From the NCBI GenBank assembly GCA_944386325.1, contig CALXAP010000001.1, positions 120,675 through 184,674 on the forward strand: a stretch of 64,000 nt of DNA. The letters are read 5' to 3'. The notes under the pieces were generated by a model that had not been told where the DNA came from, did no database searches, and was given only the letters and a program-made list of their open reading frames with translations. This document shows positions 42,765 through 51,328 of the stretch, piece after piece. This DNA is from an uncultured Clostridia bacterium (GTDB taxonomy: Bacteria > Bacillota > Clostridia > TANB77 > CAG-508). The position numbers and the translations under genes are program-made. Every line of letters begins with the position of its first letter. Position 1 is the stretch's first letter.

Positions 42765-44687
42765 ATGAAAATTAAAAATTTAAAAGAAGCAAGTGCGATA
42801 TCTGGTGGAAAAGCATCTGGTTTAGCTTTGCTTAATAAAATGGGCGTTCCAGTTCCAGAAGGATTTGTTATTGATGATACATTAAGTTTAGAATTTAATG
42901 AAGATAATATAAGACAAATTCAACAATTTTTGAATGAGTTGGACCCAACAAAAAAATTAGCCATTAGATCATCTGCTCGTGCCGAAGATGGTATTGGCAA
43001 GTCATTTGCTGGGATATTTGAAACTGAATTAAATGTAAGTAATGATATAAATAGTGTTTTAAATGCTATTCGAAAAGTTAATGCTAGTGCAACAACAGAT
43101 GTTGTAAAAGCTTATGCTAACAATGAAGAACAAATTATGAATATCGTAATCCAAGAGATGGTTGAGCCAAAAATATCAGGAGTAATGTTTTCAGAAGCTA
43201 TTGATATTAATGGAGATGATGTTGTATTATTTGAGTGTGTTGAAGGATTGGCAGATAAATTAGTGAGTGGTTCTGCAAATCCAGCTCAGGTTATTGTCAA
43301 AATCAAAGATAATAAATTAGATGAATCGAATTTACGAATTGAGGGTAGTCTATTAGATTTAAGTTCATTAAAAAATATCTTTCCTTTTGTTAATAAAATC
43401 AAACAACTTAGTGATAAACCATTTGATATAGAATGGTGCATTAATAAAGACGGAAAACCATACTTTGTTCAAGCTAGACCAATTACTTCTACAGTTTTTA
43501 TTAATAAAAGCACAAAAAATTCTGGTATAATTGCATCAAGAGGTTATGCAGAGGGAGAAACTTATGTTATTGATGAAAACAAATCTGATGAAGAAATAAA
43601 ATCTGCAATAGATAATTTCCCAGATGGTGCAATTTTAGTTGCTGGTATAACTGAAACATTATATATGCCAGCAATCAAAAAAGCAAAAGGTATTATCACA
43701 GAAGAAGGATCTGCATTATCTCATGCTGCAATTGTTTCAAGGGAATTAGGAATACCATGCATTGCTGGATATAAGAATGCAATTACCTTATTTCCAACAG
43801 GTACTAAATTAGTATTGGATGCATCTAATGGAAAAATAATTGCAAATGGTATTGAAGATACTTTAAATATAAAGAAAAGTTTTGAATTTGGTGAATTGTA
43901 TTGTTTTGATAATGCTCTTAAAGTTGATTTTAGTGATTTTAAAGTGTTTTTTGAATTAACATATGGTGGTTTAATGTTGCATATGGATAGTGAAGATGCT
44001 ACTCCAGAAAATATGGAAAAAGTAGAAAGATATGCAAGAGGGGTGTTTAATAATTCTCCTGAACAACATTTTGATGATAAATATTTATGGTATCTTGAAA
44101 TAGAAAGATTTAAAAAATTACCATTTTATAATGAGATGAATCAAAAAATGCTTGAAATCATTGAAAAGAAAGAGTCAAAAATGTTAGATGAATTTTATGA
44201 CGATTCTCTTAATATGTTATCAAAACTTGTTAACTATAAATTAAGTAGAGCAAATAATCGTGAAAAATTAATAATTGATGAAATTGGTGCAGCAACAAAT
44301 CTTATTTTAGATGCTATGTTGCCATTGGGATATGCTTTAAGACAATGCTATTTTGATTCAATTGATTTATGCCAAAAATATAATTTAGTTTTTAATGACT
44401 TATTAGAAAATAGTGATTTAAATATAAATGATAGCAAGCTATTGGAAATAAAAAATTTTTTATATAATGTTGCTAAAAATAGGAATGAAGTTTATGAAAA
44501 AATATGCGCTATTGGTGCAACTTCTCCTGAATATTTTGAATTAAGAAATGATAATGTAACAAGAGTTTGTGGCTATAGTGAAAAGTCTAATATTGATATT
44601 TTTTATTCTTCATTAACTGATAATGATTTCGAAACTATTCGTTCAATTATGAAACCTTATATTGTGAAAACAATCCTATTAAAATAG
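42765..44687 (+). CDS. PEP-synthase/rifampin-phosphotransferase-like ATP-grasp plus mobile-His protein, lacking the PEP barrel
   Basis: A 640-residue protein. Residues 1-245 form the PPDK-type ATP-grasp domain (GGKASGLALLNKMGVPVPEGFVI, LAIRSSARAEDG, and the C-terminal FDIEWCINKDGKPYFVQARP). Residues ~265-370 are the swivelling phospho-histidine domain with GSALSHAAIVSRELGIPCIAG. The remaining ~270 residues are mostly helical and do not resemble the PEP-binding TIM barrel of PEP synthase; the order also differs from Rph, which places a rifampin domain between the two. The third domain therefore may define another phosphoryl acceptor (inference). ATG 42765 follows GGAGAG; a perfect hairpin precedes it. 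It begins an operon with the next two genes (gaps 22 and 21 bases). Confidence 0.8.
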   Translation: MKIKNLKEASAISGGKASGLALLNKMGVPVPEGFVIDDTLSLEFNEDNIRQIQQFLNELDPTKKLAIRSSARAEDGIGKSFAGIFETELNVSNDINSVLNAIRKVNASATTDVVKAYANNEEQIMNIVIQEMVEPKISGVMFSEAIDINGDDVVLFECVEGLADKLVSGSANPAQVIVKIKDNKLDESNLRIEGSLLDLSSLKNIFPFVNKIKQLSDKPFDIEWCINKDGKPYFVQARPITSTVFINKSTKNSGIIASRGYAEGETYVIDENKSDEEIKSAIDNFPDGAILVAGITETLYMPAIKKAKGIITEEGSALSHAAIVSRELGIPCIAGYKNAITLFPTGTKLVLDASNGKIIANGIEDTLNIKKSFEFGELYCFDNALKVDFSDFKVFFELTYGGLMLHMDSEDATPENMEKVERYARGVFNNSPEQHFDDKYLWYLEIERFKKLPFYNEMNQKMLEIIEKKESKMLDEFYDDSLNMLSKLVNYKLSRANNREKLIIDEIGAATNLILDAMLPLGYALRQCYFDSIDLCQKYNLVFNDLLENSDLNINDSKLLEIKNFLYNVAKNRNEVYEKICAIGATSPEYFELRNDNVTRVCGYSEKSNIDIFYSSLTDNDFETIRSIMKPYIVKTILLK

Positions 44688-44709
44688 AGAAAGAAAGGGA
44701 GAATAAGAA

Positions 44710-45246
44710 ATGAAAACTAAAGTTATCTATTTTGTTCATGGAACAACAAATGATAATATTAATGGTAAATGTAGTGGATGGAAGCAAGCAGAATTATCAG
44801 ACTTAGGAAAAGAAAGGGCAATTAAACTAGGACAAATAAAAAAGAATACACATTTAGATATTATATTTACGTCTGATTTAGTAAGGGCAATAGATTCTGC
44901 AAATTTGGCTTTCCCAAGTGTTAAACATATTCAAGATATAAGGCTAAGAGAATGTAACTATGGAGATTTAGATGGAAAAGATAAGTCTTTAGTAATTTAT
45001 GAAGAACATATTGATAAGCCATTTCCAAATGGAGAATCTTTAAAAGATGTAGAGAAAAGAGTTAAAGATTTCATACAATTTTTAAAGAAAGACTATCAAG
45101 GAAAGACAATAGGAATTGTAGCTCATAGAGCACCACAGTTAGCTTTTGAAGTTCTAACCAAAAATATATCATGGGAAGAAGCAAATAAAACTGAGTGGAG
45201 AAAGACAAAAGCATGGCAACCAGGATGGGAATATATAATAGAATAA
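44710..45246 (+). CDS. Histidine-phosphatase (phosphoglycerate-mutase) family protein, variant RHG motif
   Basis: A 178-residue member of the histidine phosphatase superfamily. The normal N-terminal RHG(E/T) motif reads YFVHGTTNDN here: the catalytic His is present but the preceding Arg seems to be missing. Other positions agree: WKQAELSDLGKERA, TSDLVRAIDSANLA, the acid in LRECNYGDLDG and the second His in GIVAHRAPQLA. Activity may be reduced or altered. It lies in an operon behind the PEP-synthase-like protein and before the Sua5/YrdC protein. AAGGGAG precedes the ATG. Confidence 0.82.
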   Translation: MKTKVIYFVHGTTNDNINGKCSGWKQAELSDLGKERAIKLGQIKKNTHLDIIFTSDLVRAIDSANLAFPSVKHIQDIRLRECNYGDLDGKDKSLVIYEEHIDKPFPNGESLKDVEKRVKDFIQFLKKDYQGKTIGIVAHRAPQLAFEVLTKNISWEEANKTEWRKTKAWQPGWEYIIE

Positions 45247-45267
45247 ATTATATGAGGAGAATTATAT

Positions 45268-45873
45268 ATGGTAAAAAGATACAAACAAAGTGAAATTGAT
45301 GAATTGGCAGATATACTTAAAAATGATGGTGTTATTAGTGTTCCTACTGACACAGTTTATGGTATATGTGCTAGAATAAATTCATTAAAAGCACATGATA
45401 AGTTAATATCTATCGAACATCGTCCTATTACAAAGTTACTTCCTATTATGTGTGCAGATGAAGAACAAATAAAAAGTATTGCAATAGTGGACAGGAGAGC
45501 CGAAAAATTAATTCGTGCTTTCATGCCTGGACCTATTACTTTAATTTTAAATAAAAAAACAGGCATTCCATCCTATGTTAATAATGGATGTGCAACTATT
45601 GCAGTTAGAATGGCTACTTCAAAAGCATTAGAAAAATTAATTAGTAAAACCGAAAGTCCAATTTTTATGAGTAGTGCAAATCAAAGTGGAGAACCAACTT
45701 GTACTAGCTTAGATGAAATAGAGAAGGCATGTCCAAATTTAGATGGAATGATGGAAGGAAGTGTGTTATTTGGAAAAGGAAGCACAATAGTAGATTGTAC
45801 ATTAGAACAAATAAAGATATTGCGCACAGGTCCAATTTCAATTGAGCAAATTAAAGAAGTGATAGGAAATTAA
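45268..45873 (+). CDS. Sua5/YrdC/YciO-family protein (threonylcarbamoyl-AMP synthase-like)
   Basis: A 201-residue YrdC-fold protein. The family makes threonylcarbamoyl-AMP for tRNA t6A37. Motifs: PTDTVYGI near residue 27, the KxR region reads IEHRPITK (Glu replaces the usual first Lys), PGPITLIL, SSANQSGEP and GSTIVDCT. The changed KxR suggests a YciO-like or otherwise altered function, so I do not name it tsaC. It is the last gene of the operon. Its first 46 codons are duplicated at 33526 in front of clpB. Confidence 0.82.
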   Translation: MVKRYKQSEIDELADILKNDGVISVPTDTVYGICARINSLKAHDKLISIEHRPITKLLPIMCADEEQIKSIAIVDRRAEKLIRAFMPGPITLILNKKTGIPSYVNNGCATIAVRMATSKALEKLISKTESPIFMSSANQSGEPTCTSLDEIEKACPNLDGMMEGSVLFGKGSTIVDCTLEQIKILRTGPISIEQIKEVIGN

Positions 45874-45883
45874 GATGCAATTA

Positions 45884-46230
45884 ATAACCCTACTAGTGCA
45901 TAATTTAAATTATCAAAAATAAATATATTATTTTATCGGTCTCACATGCTTCGTAAGTATGAGCTTACGATGTACAACTACCTCGACTGTCAAAAATAAT
46001 ATATTAATTTTTTCTTACTAACTCTAAGGAAAAGCCAAAATTATTCATTCTTCACTATTCATTATTCATCATTCACCGCAACAGAAGGTTGCAGATATAA
46101 CCCTACAAGTACATTTATACAATTCTAAAAAATACAGCAGTAGAATTGTAGGGGCGGAAATAAAGTCCACCAAATGGGGTATGCCCCAAACAAAGACTTG
46201 CTCAAAAATAATATTTTTTTGTTCAACTAA
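45884..46230. repeat. Gene-free region with diverged direct duplication and short repeats
   Basis: A segment from ATAACCCTACTAGTGCAT (about 45884) recurs from ATAACCCTACAAGTACAT (about 46097). TCAAAAATAATAT recurs near 45989 and 46202, giving a ~215-base offset. Between them lie a TCGTAAG/CTTACGA inverted repeat (about 45953-45972), an ATTCAT/ATTCAC short-period stretch (46041-46076) and a G+C-rich block with GGGGC (46151-46155) pairing with GCCCC (46183-46187). No gene is present from 45874 to about 46300. Confidence 0.55.
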
Positions 46231-46244
46231 TTATAAAGAATATC

Positions 46245-46299
46245 AAATTCATATTTATTACATAATTCGACAATAATTTATAGAAATGTTTGGTATAAT
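46245..46299 (+). repeat. 55-bp repeated promoter-like element, copy A
   Basis: Differs from 49251-49305 at 4 of 55 positions. It ends in TGG TATAAT (46291-46299), an extended -10, preceded by ATTCGACAAT. Confidence 0.75.
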
Positions 46300-46324
46300 A
46301 ATATATATTTTTGTAAATGAGCAA

Positions 46325-46423
46325 GTGAGTTTGAAATATATAGAATATGAAGGTATTCAAATAATACAATATTGCTCATTGGATAAAAAAAGTTTGTTAA
46401 AATTATTATCTAATTATATATAA
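46325..46423 (+). other. Possible short ORF or structured transcript behind copy A
   Basis: From GTG 46325 an open frame encodes SLKYIEYEGIQIIQYCSLDKK and eleven more residues. AATGAGCAA (46316-46324) and TTGCTCATT (46372-46380) form a 9-bp stem around an inner hairpin. No Shine-Dalgarno sequence is present. It may be a gene remnant or a small RNA driven by the promoter-like repeat; the evidence is thin. Confidence 0.25.
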
Positions 46424-46481
46424 AAATATAATAAATTAGATAAAGAATAGTAAATCAAAAAAATGTAGGAGGAAAAATGCA

Positions 46482-47339
46482 ATGTGGATTTTATATGCTT
46501 TTGGTTCTGCTTTTTTTGCTGGAATAACAGCAATATTGGCAAAAATAGGAATAAAAAATGTGGATTCTAATTTAGCAACAGCTATAAGAACAATAGTAAT
46601 TTTAATTTTTTCTTGGTTCATGGTTTTTATAGTTGGATCTTTTAATACAATGGTAAACTTAACTACTAAAACACTAGTATTTTTAATATTATCAGGTATA
46701 TCAACAGGAATGTCTTGGTTATGCTATTTTAAAGCATTGCAATTAGGAAATGTAAATAAAGTAACGCCAATAGACAAATCAAGTACAATTTTAACAATGA
46801 TACTTGCTATGATTTTTTTAGGAGAAAGTATTACACTTTTTAAAGTAATATCAATTATCTTAATTGGTATTGGTACTTATTTAATGATAGAGAGAAAAGA
46901 TGATAATAAACAAGAAAAAGACAATAAATGGTTAATATTTGCATTTGGTTCAGCAATATTTGCAAGTTTAACATCTATTTTAGGAAAAGTCGGAATAGAA
47001 GGTGTTGAATCTAATTTGGGAACAGCAATAAGAACTATAGTTGTATTAATTATGGCTTGGTTAGTTGTGTTTGTTACAAAGAAACAAGGTGAAATAAAAA
47101 GTGTAGACAAAAAAAGTTGGAAATTTTTATTATTATCTGGATTAACAACAGGATTATCTTGGTTATGTTATTATAAGGCGTTACAAGATGGACAGGCAAG
47201 TATAGTTGTTCCAATAGATAAATTAAGTATATTAGTTACAATTGCTTTCTCTTATATAATATTAAAAGAAAGATTAAAGAAAAAATCTATAATGGGATTA
47301 ATTTTAATCGTAATAGGAACTTTATTGTTATTAATTTAA
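46482..47339 (+). CDS. EamA-family (DMT superfamily) transporter
   Basis: A 285-residue protein of ten transmembrane segments made of two EamA repeats: the first (1-138) and second (~147-285) share matching starts (WILYAFGSAFFAGITAILAKIGI and WLIFAFGSAIFASLTSILGKVGI) and ends (SGISTGMSWLCYFKALQLG and SGLTTGLSWLCYYKALQDG). Such proteins export or import small metabolites; the substrate is unknown. ATG 46482 follows AGGAGGAAAAATGCA. It is a single gene with a terminator at 47500. Confidence 0.92.
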   Translation: MWILYAFGSAFFAGITAILAKIGIKNVDSNLATAIRTIVILIFSWFMVFIVGSFNTMVNLTTKTLVFLILSGISTGMSWLCYFKALQLGNVNKVTPIDKSSTILTMILAMIFLGESITLFKVISIILIGIGTYLMIERKDDNKQEKDNKWLIFAFGSAIFASLTSILGKVGIEGVESNLGTAIRTIVVLIMAWLVVFVTKKQGEIKSVDKKSWKFLLLSGLTTGLSWLCYYKALQDGQASIVVPIDKLSILVTIAFSYIILKERLKKKSIMGLILIVIGTLLLLI

Positions 47340-47499
47340 AAATCTAATTATAATAAAATAAGTTACTTTATATAAAAAGCAAATGACAAATTATAATTTT
47401 ATTTGTTGCTTGTGTACGAAATTATAAAAATTCTGAAAAATATACTTTAGTAGGAACATTTTTATTTCATAGATGATAAAAATGAAAGAACTCTAAGAT

Positions 47500-47546
47500 A
47501 AAATAAATGATAACTACAACAAAATAGTAGTTATCATTTATTTTTT
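47500..47546 (+). terminator. 18-bp perfect terminator
   Basis: 47500-47517 pairs exactly with 47527-47544, followed by TT. The rest of 47340-47640 contains no gene that I can see. Confidence 0.85.
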
Positions 47547-47640
47547 AATCTATAAAAAAATAAATAAAAGTGTTACTTAAAAAAAAATATTGTATTTATT
47601 ATTGATTAACATTAAAAAGTAAAAAACGGAGGTGAATAGT

Positions 47641-48201
47641 TTGACAATTTTATATTCAGAGGCAGAAAAAGATTCTGATTTATATAATGAATTTTTAAAT
47701 GGGAACAATGATGCTTTTAATTTTATTGTTAAAAGGTATAGAAAACAAGTTATATCTTTTATATATAAGTATTGCAGGAATTATGAGATTGCAGAGGATT
47801 TAGCGCAAGATACATTTCTATATGTAATTATAAATAAAAAAGAATATGATTTTAAATATTCGATGAAAACATATTTATATACAATAGCAAAATCTAGAAC
47901 GATAAACTATTTAAAGAAAAATAAAAATAATATATCTTTTGATGAAGAATATATAACTGAGGTAGATTCATTTAAAATTGATAGCAATTTAATTAGGGAA
48001 GAGGAAAAGTTGCAAATATATAAATCAATAAAAAGATTAAAAGATAATTATCAAATAGCAATTTATCTAAAAGATATTCAAGGTTTTGAAAATAGAGAAA
48101 TTTGCAAAATATTAAACAAACCGATGCCTCAAGTAAAAATGTTAATTTATAGAGCTAGAAAATCATTAAGAAAGGTTTTAAGTGAAGGGAGTGAAAAATA
48201 A
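47641..48201 (+). CDS. ECF-family RNA polymerase sigma factor
   Basis: A 186-residue sigma factor: region 2 at about 20-85 (VISFIYKYCRNYEIAEDLAQDTFLYV) and region 4 at about 125-182 (DIQGFENREICKILNKPMPQVKMLIYRARKSLRKVL). TTG 47641 is 6 bases after GGAGGTG (47628-47634); GTG 47632 overlaps that site. The stop codon overlaps the ATG of the next, frameshifted membrane-protein gene by one base, the standard layout for a sigma/anti-sigma-type pair. It is a distant paralogue of the sigma at 11811. Confidence 0.88.
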   Translation: MTILYSEAEKDSDLYNEFLNGNNDAFNFIVKRYRKQVISFIYKYCRNYEIAEDLAQDTFLYVIINKKEYDFKYSMKTYLYTIAKSRTINYLKKNKNNISFDEEYITEVDSFKIDSNLIREEEKLQIYKSIKRLKDNYQIAIYLKDIQGFENREICKILNKPMPQVKMLIYRARKSLRKVLSEGSEK

Positions 48202-49225
48202 TGTTTAACAATGATGATGACTTCGTGAAAGGTTTATGGAATAAGTATGATAATTATTCTAAAAGTAAAAATAAAGACAAATTTTATAGTAAGCATGTTT
48301 ATAAAAATACAGACTTTAAATTAGAAATACGCACTTTTTCGACATTTGCAATTATGTTTGTTGCAACTTGTAGTATTGTGTATGCTGGTGTAGTAACCTA
48401 CAATTATATTCAAAATAAAACTAGTACTAATTTCAATAAAAATACTGATTATGATTATTCTCAAGATATGATTTATGATAGTGACAAAGTATATTATAAA
48501 AAATAACTTCTTACAATGAATATAAAGAAATTTCAGAGAGATGGAATAATCTTGTTGATATGACAGAAAGTGATTTTCAAGATTATTTTATGTTGATTTT
48601 AGCAGTAGAAAATGCGTCAATGGTAGGAATAAATATTACAAATATTACATCTGATGATAATACAATGTATGTAGAGGTGGAAAAACAAAATAATGAAACT
48701 AACACAGTAATTTCTTCTAAGGTAAGAAAAGATTTAGAAAGAAAAAATATTGAAATTGTAGTTAAAAAATACAATCCTAACACATCAAATTATGTATCAA
48801 TGGAAGAGTTAAAGGAAACATATAATAAAGAGGAAGCAAAATCTGATGGATGTTTTGTAATAGAAAATGGAAAAATAATATCAAATAATGGCAATGAGTT
48901 AGATAGTTTTATAGATAAAACTCAAAAGGGATATCAAGGTACAATAAGAATTGTTTATTACAATAATAATAAACAATCAGAAAATATGTATTATAACCAA
49001 GTACTAGTTACAGATATAGAATATAAAGGAGATAAATATTATTATAAAAGCAAAAATTTACTTATAGATTTTCCAGGAGTGGAAACATATGAGAACATAA
49101 ATGATATTAGTTATCTAGAGGGAACAAGTATTGAGAAGATAGAAGATAATGCTAATAATACTATTTCTTATAAACTTAATAGTGTTGGGGGTCAGCAAGG
49201 TGCAATATGTACAATCTTGAAATAA
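48201..49225 (+). pseudogene. Sigma-linked membrane protein with DUF4362-like domain, split at an A-run
   Basis: The first part (48201-48506) has a cytoplasmic start (NNDDDFVKGLWNKYDNY), a transmembrane segment (about 49-68) and an external stretch ending in KVYYKK. The next frame opens at 48500 (ITSYNEYKEISERWNNLVDMTESDF) and runs to 49225. Adding one A to the A6 run at 48498-48503 joins the two into a single ~340-residue protein. The C-terminal region (GCFVIENGKIISNNGNELDSF, IRIVYYNNN, DIEYKGDKYYYKSKN) resembles DUF4362. It would be the anti-sigma or signal partner of the preceding sigma factor. The indel may be a mutation, a slippage site or an error. Confidence 0.75.
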
Positions 49226-49250
49226 AAATATATGAAAATTTTCTATTCAA

Positions 49251-49305
49251 AAATTCATATTTATGACAAAATTCGACAATGATTTATAAAAATGTTTGGT
49301 ATAAT
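49251..49305 (+). repeat. 55-bp repeated promoter-like element, copy B
   Basis: Ends in TGG TATAAT (49297-49305). It matches 46245-46299 except at four positions. It lies just outside the transposase remnant and its terminator. Confidence 0.75.
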
Positions 49306-49329
49306 CTCAACTTAAACACTTTTTAAAGA

Positions 49330-49372
49330 GAAAAACTCTCCAATCCATTGGATACCAATAGATTGGAGAGTT
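49330..49372 (-). terminator. Terminator of the transposase remnant
   Basis: GATTGGAGAGTT (49361-49372) pairs with AACTCTCCAATC (49334-49345). Read on the minus strand it is followed by a T-rich run. Confidence 0.65.
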
Positions 49373-49402
49373 TATAGATTCAATAAAAAATGCGTAAGTT
49401 TT

Positions 49403-49840
49403 TTATTTTTTAGTTTGTCTCAAAATTTTTTTAATATTTTTTTCACTAATAACTTCAAAATCAGTCCTGAAGCCGAATTTATCATGCAAAGCATCTGTTA
49501 AATCAGTCCTAATGTAGTTAGGAATATATGATGTCTCATTTTCTAATTTAATATTCATATCTCTTAAAGTTTCAATAATTTTCAGTAGCAGTATACCTCT
49601 CATCTAATTTCTTTTCAACATATCTGTAAATTATTAATGCTAAAAAGCAAGTCATAAAATGAGCTTTTATCATTTCATCTCTCGAATGATAAACAGGTCT
49701 GGATTTAAAATCAGTTTTCATAATTCTAAAACTTTCCTCTATTTCCCATCTTCTTCTATTTACTTTAATAATATCTTCAATAGAGTCTTCTAAATTTGTG
49801 CACACAGCATAAAGACCATCATATGGAGATGTAAATCCTT
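49403..49840 (-). mobile_element. IS1634/IS4-like DDE transposase remnant (C-terminal part, frameshifted)
   Basis: Minus-strand frames give YDGLYAVCTNLEDSIEDIIKV, RRRWEIEESFRIMKTDFKSRPVYHS and ALIIYRYVEKKLDERYT. After one frameshift near 49590 they continue as IIETLRDMNIKLENETSYIPNYIRTDLTDAL. The EES-FR-MK block contains the last catalytic Glu of the DDE triad and is characteristic of the IS1634 group. The N-terminal two thirds with both Asp residues are absent; the sequence breaks near 49840 into a radical-SAM gene fragment. It is not functional. Confidence 0.85.
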
Positions 49841-50001
49841 GTGATATAGATCATTTATCTACTTTAAAATTAGGCAATTTGAATGAAGGAGATACAATCA
49901 AAGAAATTTGGAATTCAAAAAGAATGAATGATTTAAGAAAAGAACATTTAAATAATAGAAATAATATGAACTGTGTTTGCAAAAATTGTAAAGGATATTA
50001 A
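49828..50001 (+). pseudogene. C-terminal fragment of a radical SAM/SPASM protein
   Basis: The frame from 49828 reads DVNPCDIDHLSTLKLGNLNEGDTIKEIWNSKRMNDLRKEHL and ends CVCKNCKGY at 50001. CD-D-----LGN----I-EIWNS---LR--H and a closing CxxC are the usual end of SPASM domains. The start has been removed at the transposase junction. Confidence 0.75.
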
Positions 50002-50002
50002 A

Positions 50003-50220
50003 ATGAAAAAATTATTAGTAACTTTAAGACATCCAGGACCAGCTGATGCAATATGCTCGCTGCTTCCTGAATTAATAAAAAATTATAATGTTATATTTAT
50101 ATTAACAGATTCAGCGATTGAATTTGTTAAAAACAAATATAAAGAATATTTTGAAAAATCAAAGTGTATATACCAGAAATAGAGTTAAAAAAAGGTTTCG
50201 TAGAGTATAATAGTGGAAGC
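50003..50220 (+). pseudogene. N-terminal fragment of an unrecognised (possibly glycosyltransferase-like) protein
   Basis: ATG 50003 opens MKKLLVTLRHPGPADAICSL and LPELIKNYNVIFILTDSAIEFV, a Rossmann-like beta-alpha-beta start. It runs out at 50182; a +1 frame continues as VYIPEIELKKGFVEYN into the GmhA fragment. A frameshift and loss of the remainder are evident. The family is not identified. Confidence 0.5.
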
Positions 50221-50563
50221 TTTAACAACAAATACTTCTATTTTAACTGCTATTGGAAATGATTATTCATTTGATAGAATATTTACAAGACAATTAGAGG
50301 CAAAAGCGAATAAAGGTGATATAGCAATAGGAATTTCAACTAGTGGAAACTCTAAAAATGTAATAGAAGCTCTTAAATATGCAAAGACTAAAGGAGTTAT
50401 AACTATTATGCTAACAGGAGATAAAGCGGATGAAAATGTTTTAAAAGAGTTTTGCGATTACAATATTAAAGTTCCAAGTTCAGATACACCAAGAATTCAA
50501 GAAGCACACATATTTATAGGACATATAATATCTGAATATGTTGAAAAACAATTTTTAATATAA
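50213..50563 (+). pseudogene. gmhA-like SIS gene, N-terminally truncated
   Basis: 116 codons match the C-terminal 60% of phosphoheptose isomerase GmhA: ALTTNTSILTAIGNDYSFD, the SIS motif ISTSGNSKNVIEALKYAK, TIMLTGDKAD, and PSSDTPRIQEAHIFIGHIISEYVE. About 75 N-terminal residues are missing and the GTG start lacks a ribosome binding site. Full-length GmhA makes D-glycero-manno-heptose-7-phosphate for surface polysaccharides. The fragment is fused to unrelated sequence, so it is probably inactive. Confidence 0.75.
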
Positions 50564-50576
50564 GAGGAAATTTTAA

Positions 50577-51325
50577 ATGGATAGTACAATTAATGAAAAA
50601 GAAATTTTAAATCAAGTCAAAAATAGTTTTGATGTTATATGTAAAATTGGCAATAATAATGAAAATTTAAAAAAATATTATCAAATATTGAACTAGAATT
50701 AAATGATCTATATTTAGATTTAGGAACAGGTAATGAGTACGTAGTATTAAAAATAGCAAACAAATTCCCAAATTCAAAGATTATAGGAATTGATATAGTA
50801 GAAAAAGTAATAGCAAATGACAATCAAATTGTTATGGAAAATAAGTTTGAAAATATCAAATTTAAATTGTATAATGGAGTTGATATTCCATTACCTGATA
50901 GTAGTGTTATAGTGTTGATTATATTATTATTAGATTTACATTATATTGCTTTTCAAAAATTGACAAAATAATAAGTGAATTAAACAGGATATTAAAGGAA
51001 AATTGAAAGATATTTATAATTGACTGTGTGCCTAATAGTGAAGATAATGAAGATTTTATTAATAAATGGATGAAAATCATTAAAGATAGACATGTAAAAT
51101 TTTATACTCAAGAAGAATATATGGAGATGTTCAAAAAGTATAGTAATATTATTAAAAAAGAGTTTTATACTGATGTAATCTGTAAAAGAACAAAAAACTT
51201 AGAGTATGAAAATTTATTGAAGAATACAAAAAAAAATGGTAAACAGCTATTTAGAAATGATATCTGATAAAGAAATATGGTTAAAAGAAAAGGTATGGAA
51301 TGTTATTTGGAAGAGAGGAATTTAA
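50577..51325 (+). pseudogene. SAM-dependent methyltransferase gene with several frameshifts
   Basis: ATG 50577 after AGAGGAAATT begins MDSTINEKEILNQVKNSFD. A second frame carries motif I (LYLDLGTGNEYVVLKIA) and IIGIDIVEKVI. A third gives CFSKIDKIISELNRILKEN followed by a stop, then FIIDCVPNSEDNEDF. A slip in the A-run near 51230 leads to SYLEMISDKEIWLKEKVW and the end. At least three indels and one stop have accumulated. Confidence 0.75.
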
Positions 51326-51328
51326 ATA

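Noticed and set aside
46041..46076. ATTCAT/ATTCAC short-period repeats as a CRISPR-like array
   Set aside because: Units are 6-12 bases with no unique spacers and no cas genes; it is a simple-sequence stretch.
49251..49305. 55-bp repeat as terminal inverted repeat of the transposase remnant
   Set aside because: No inverted counterpart at the other side; the second copy (46245) has no transposase next to it.
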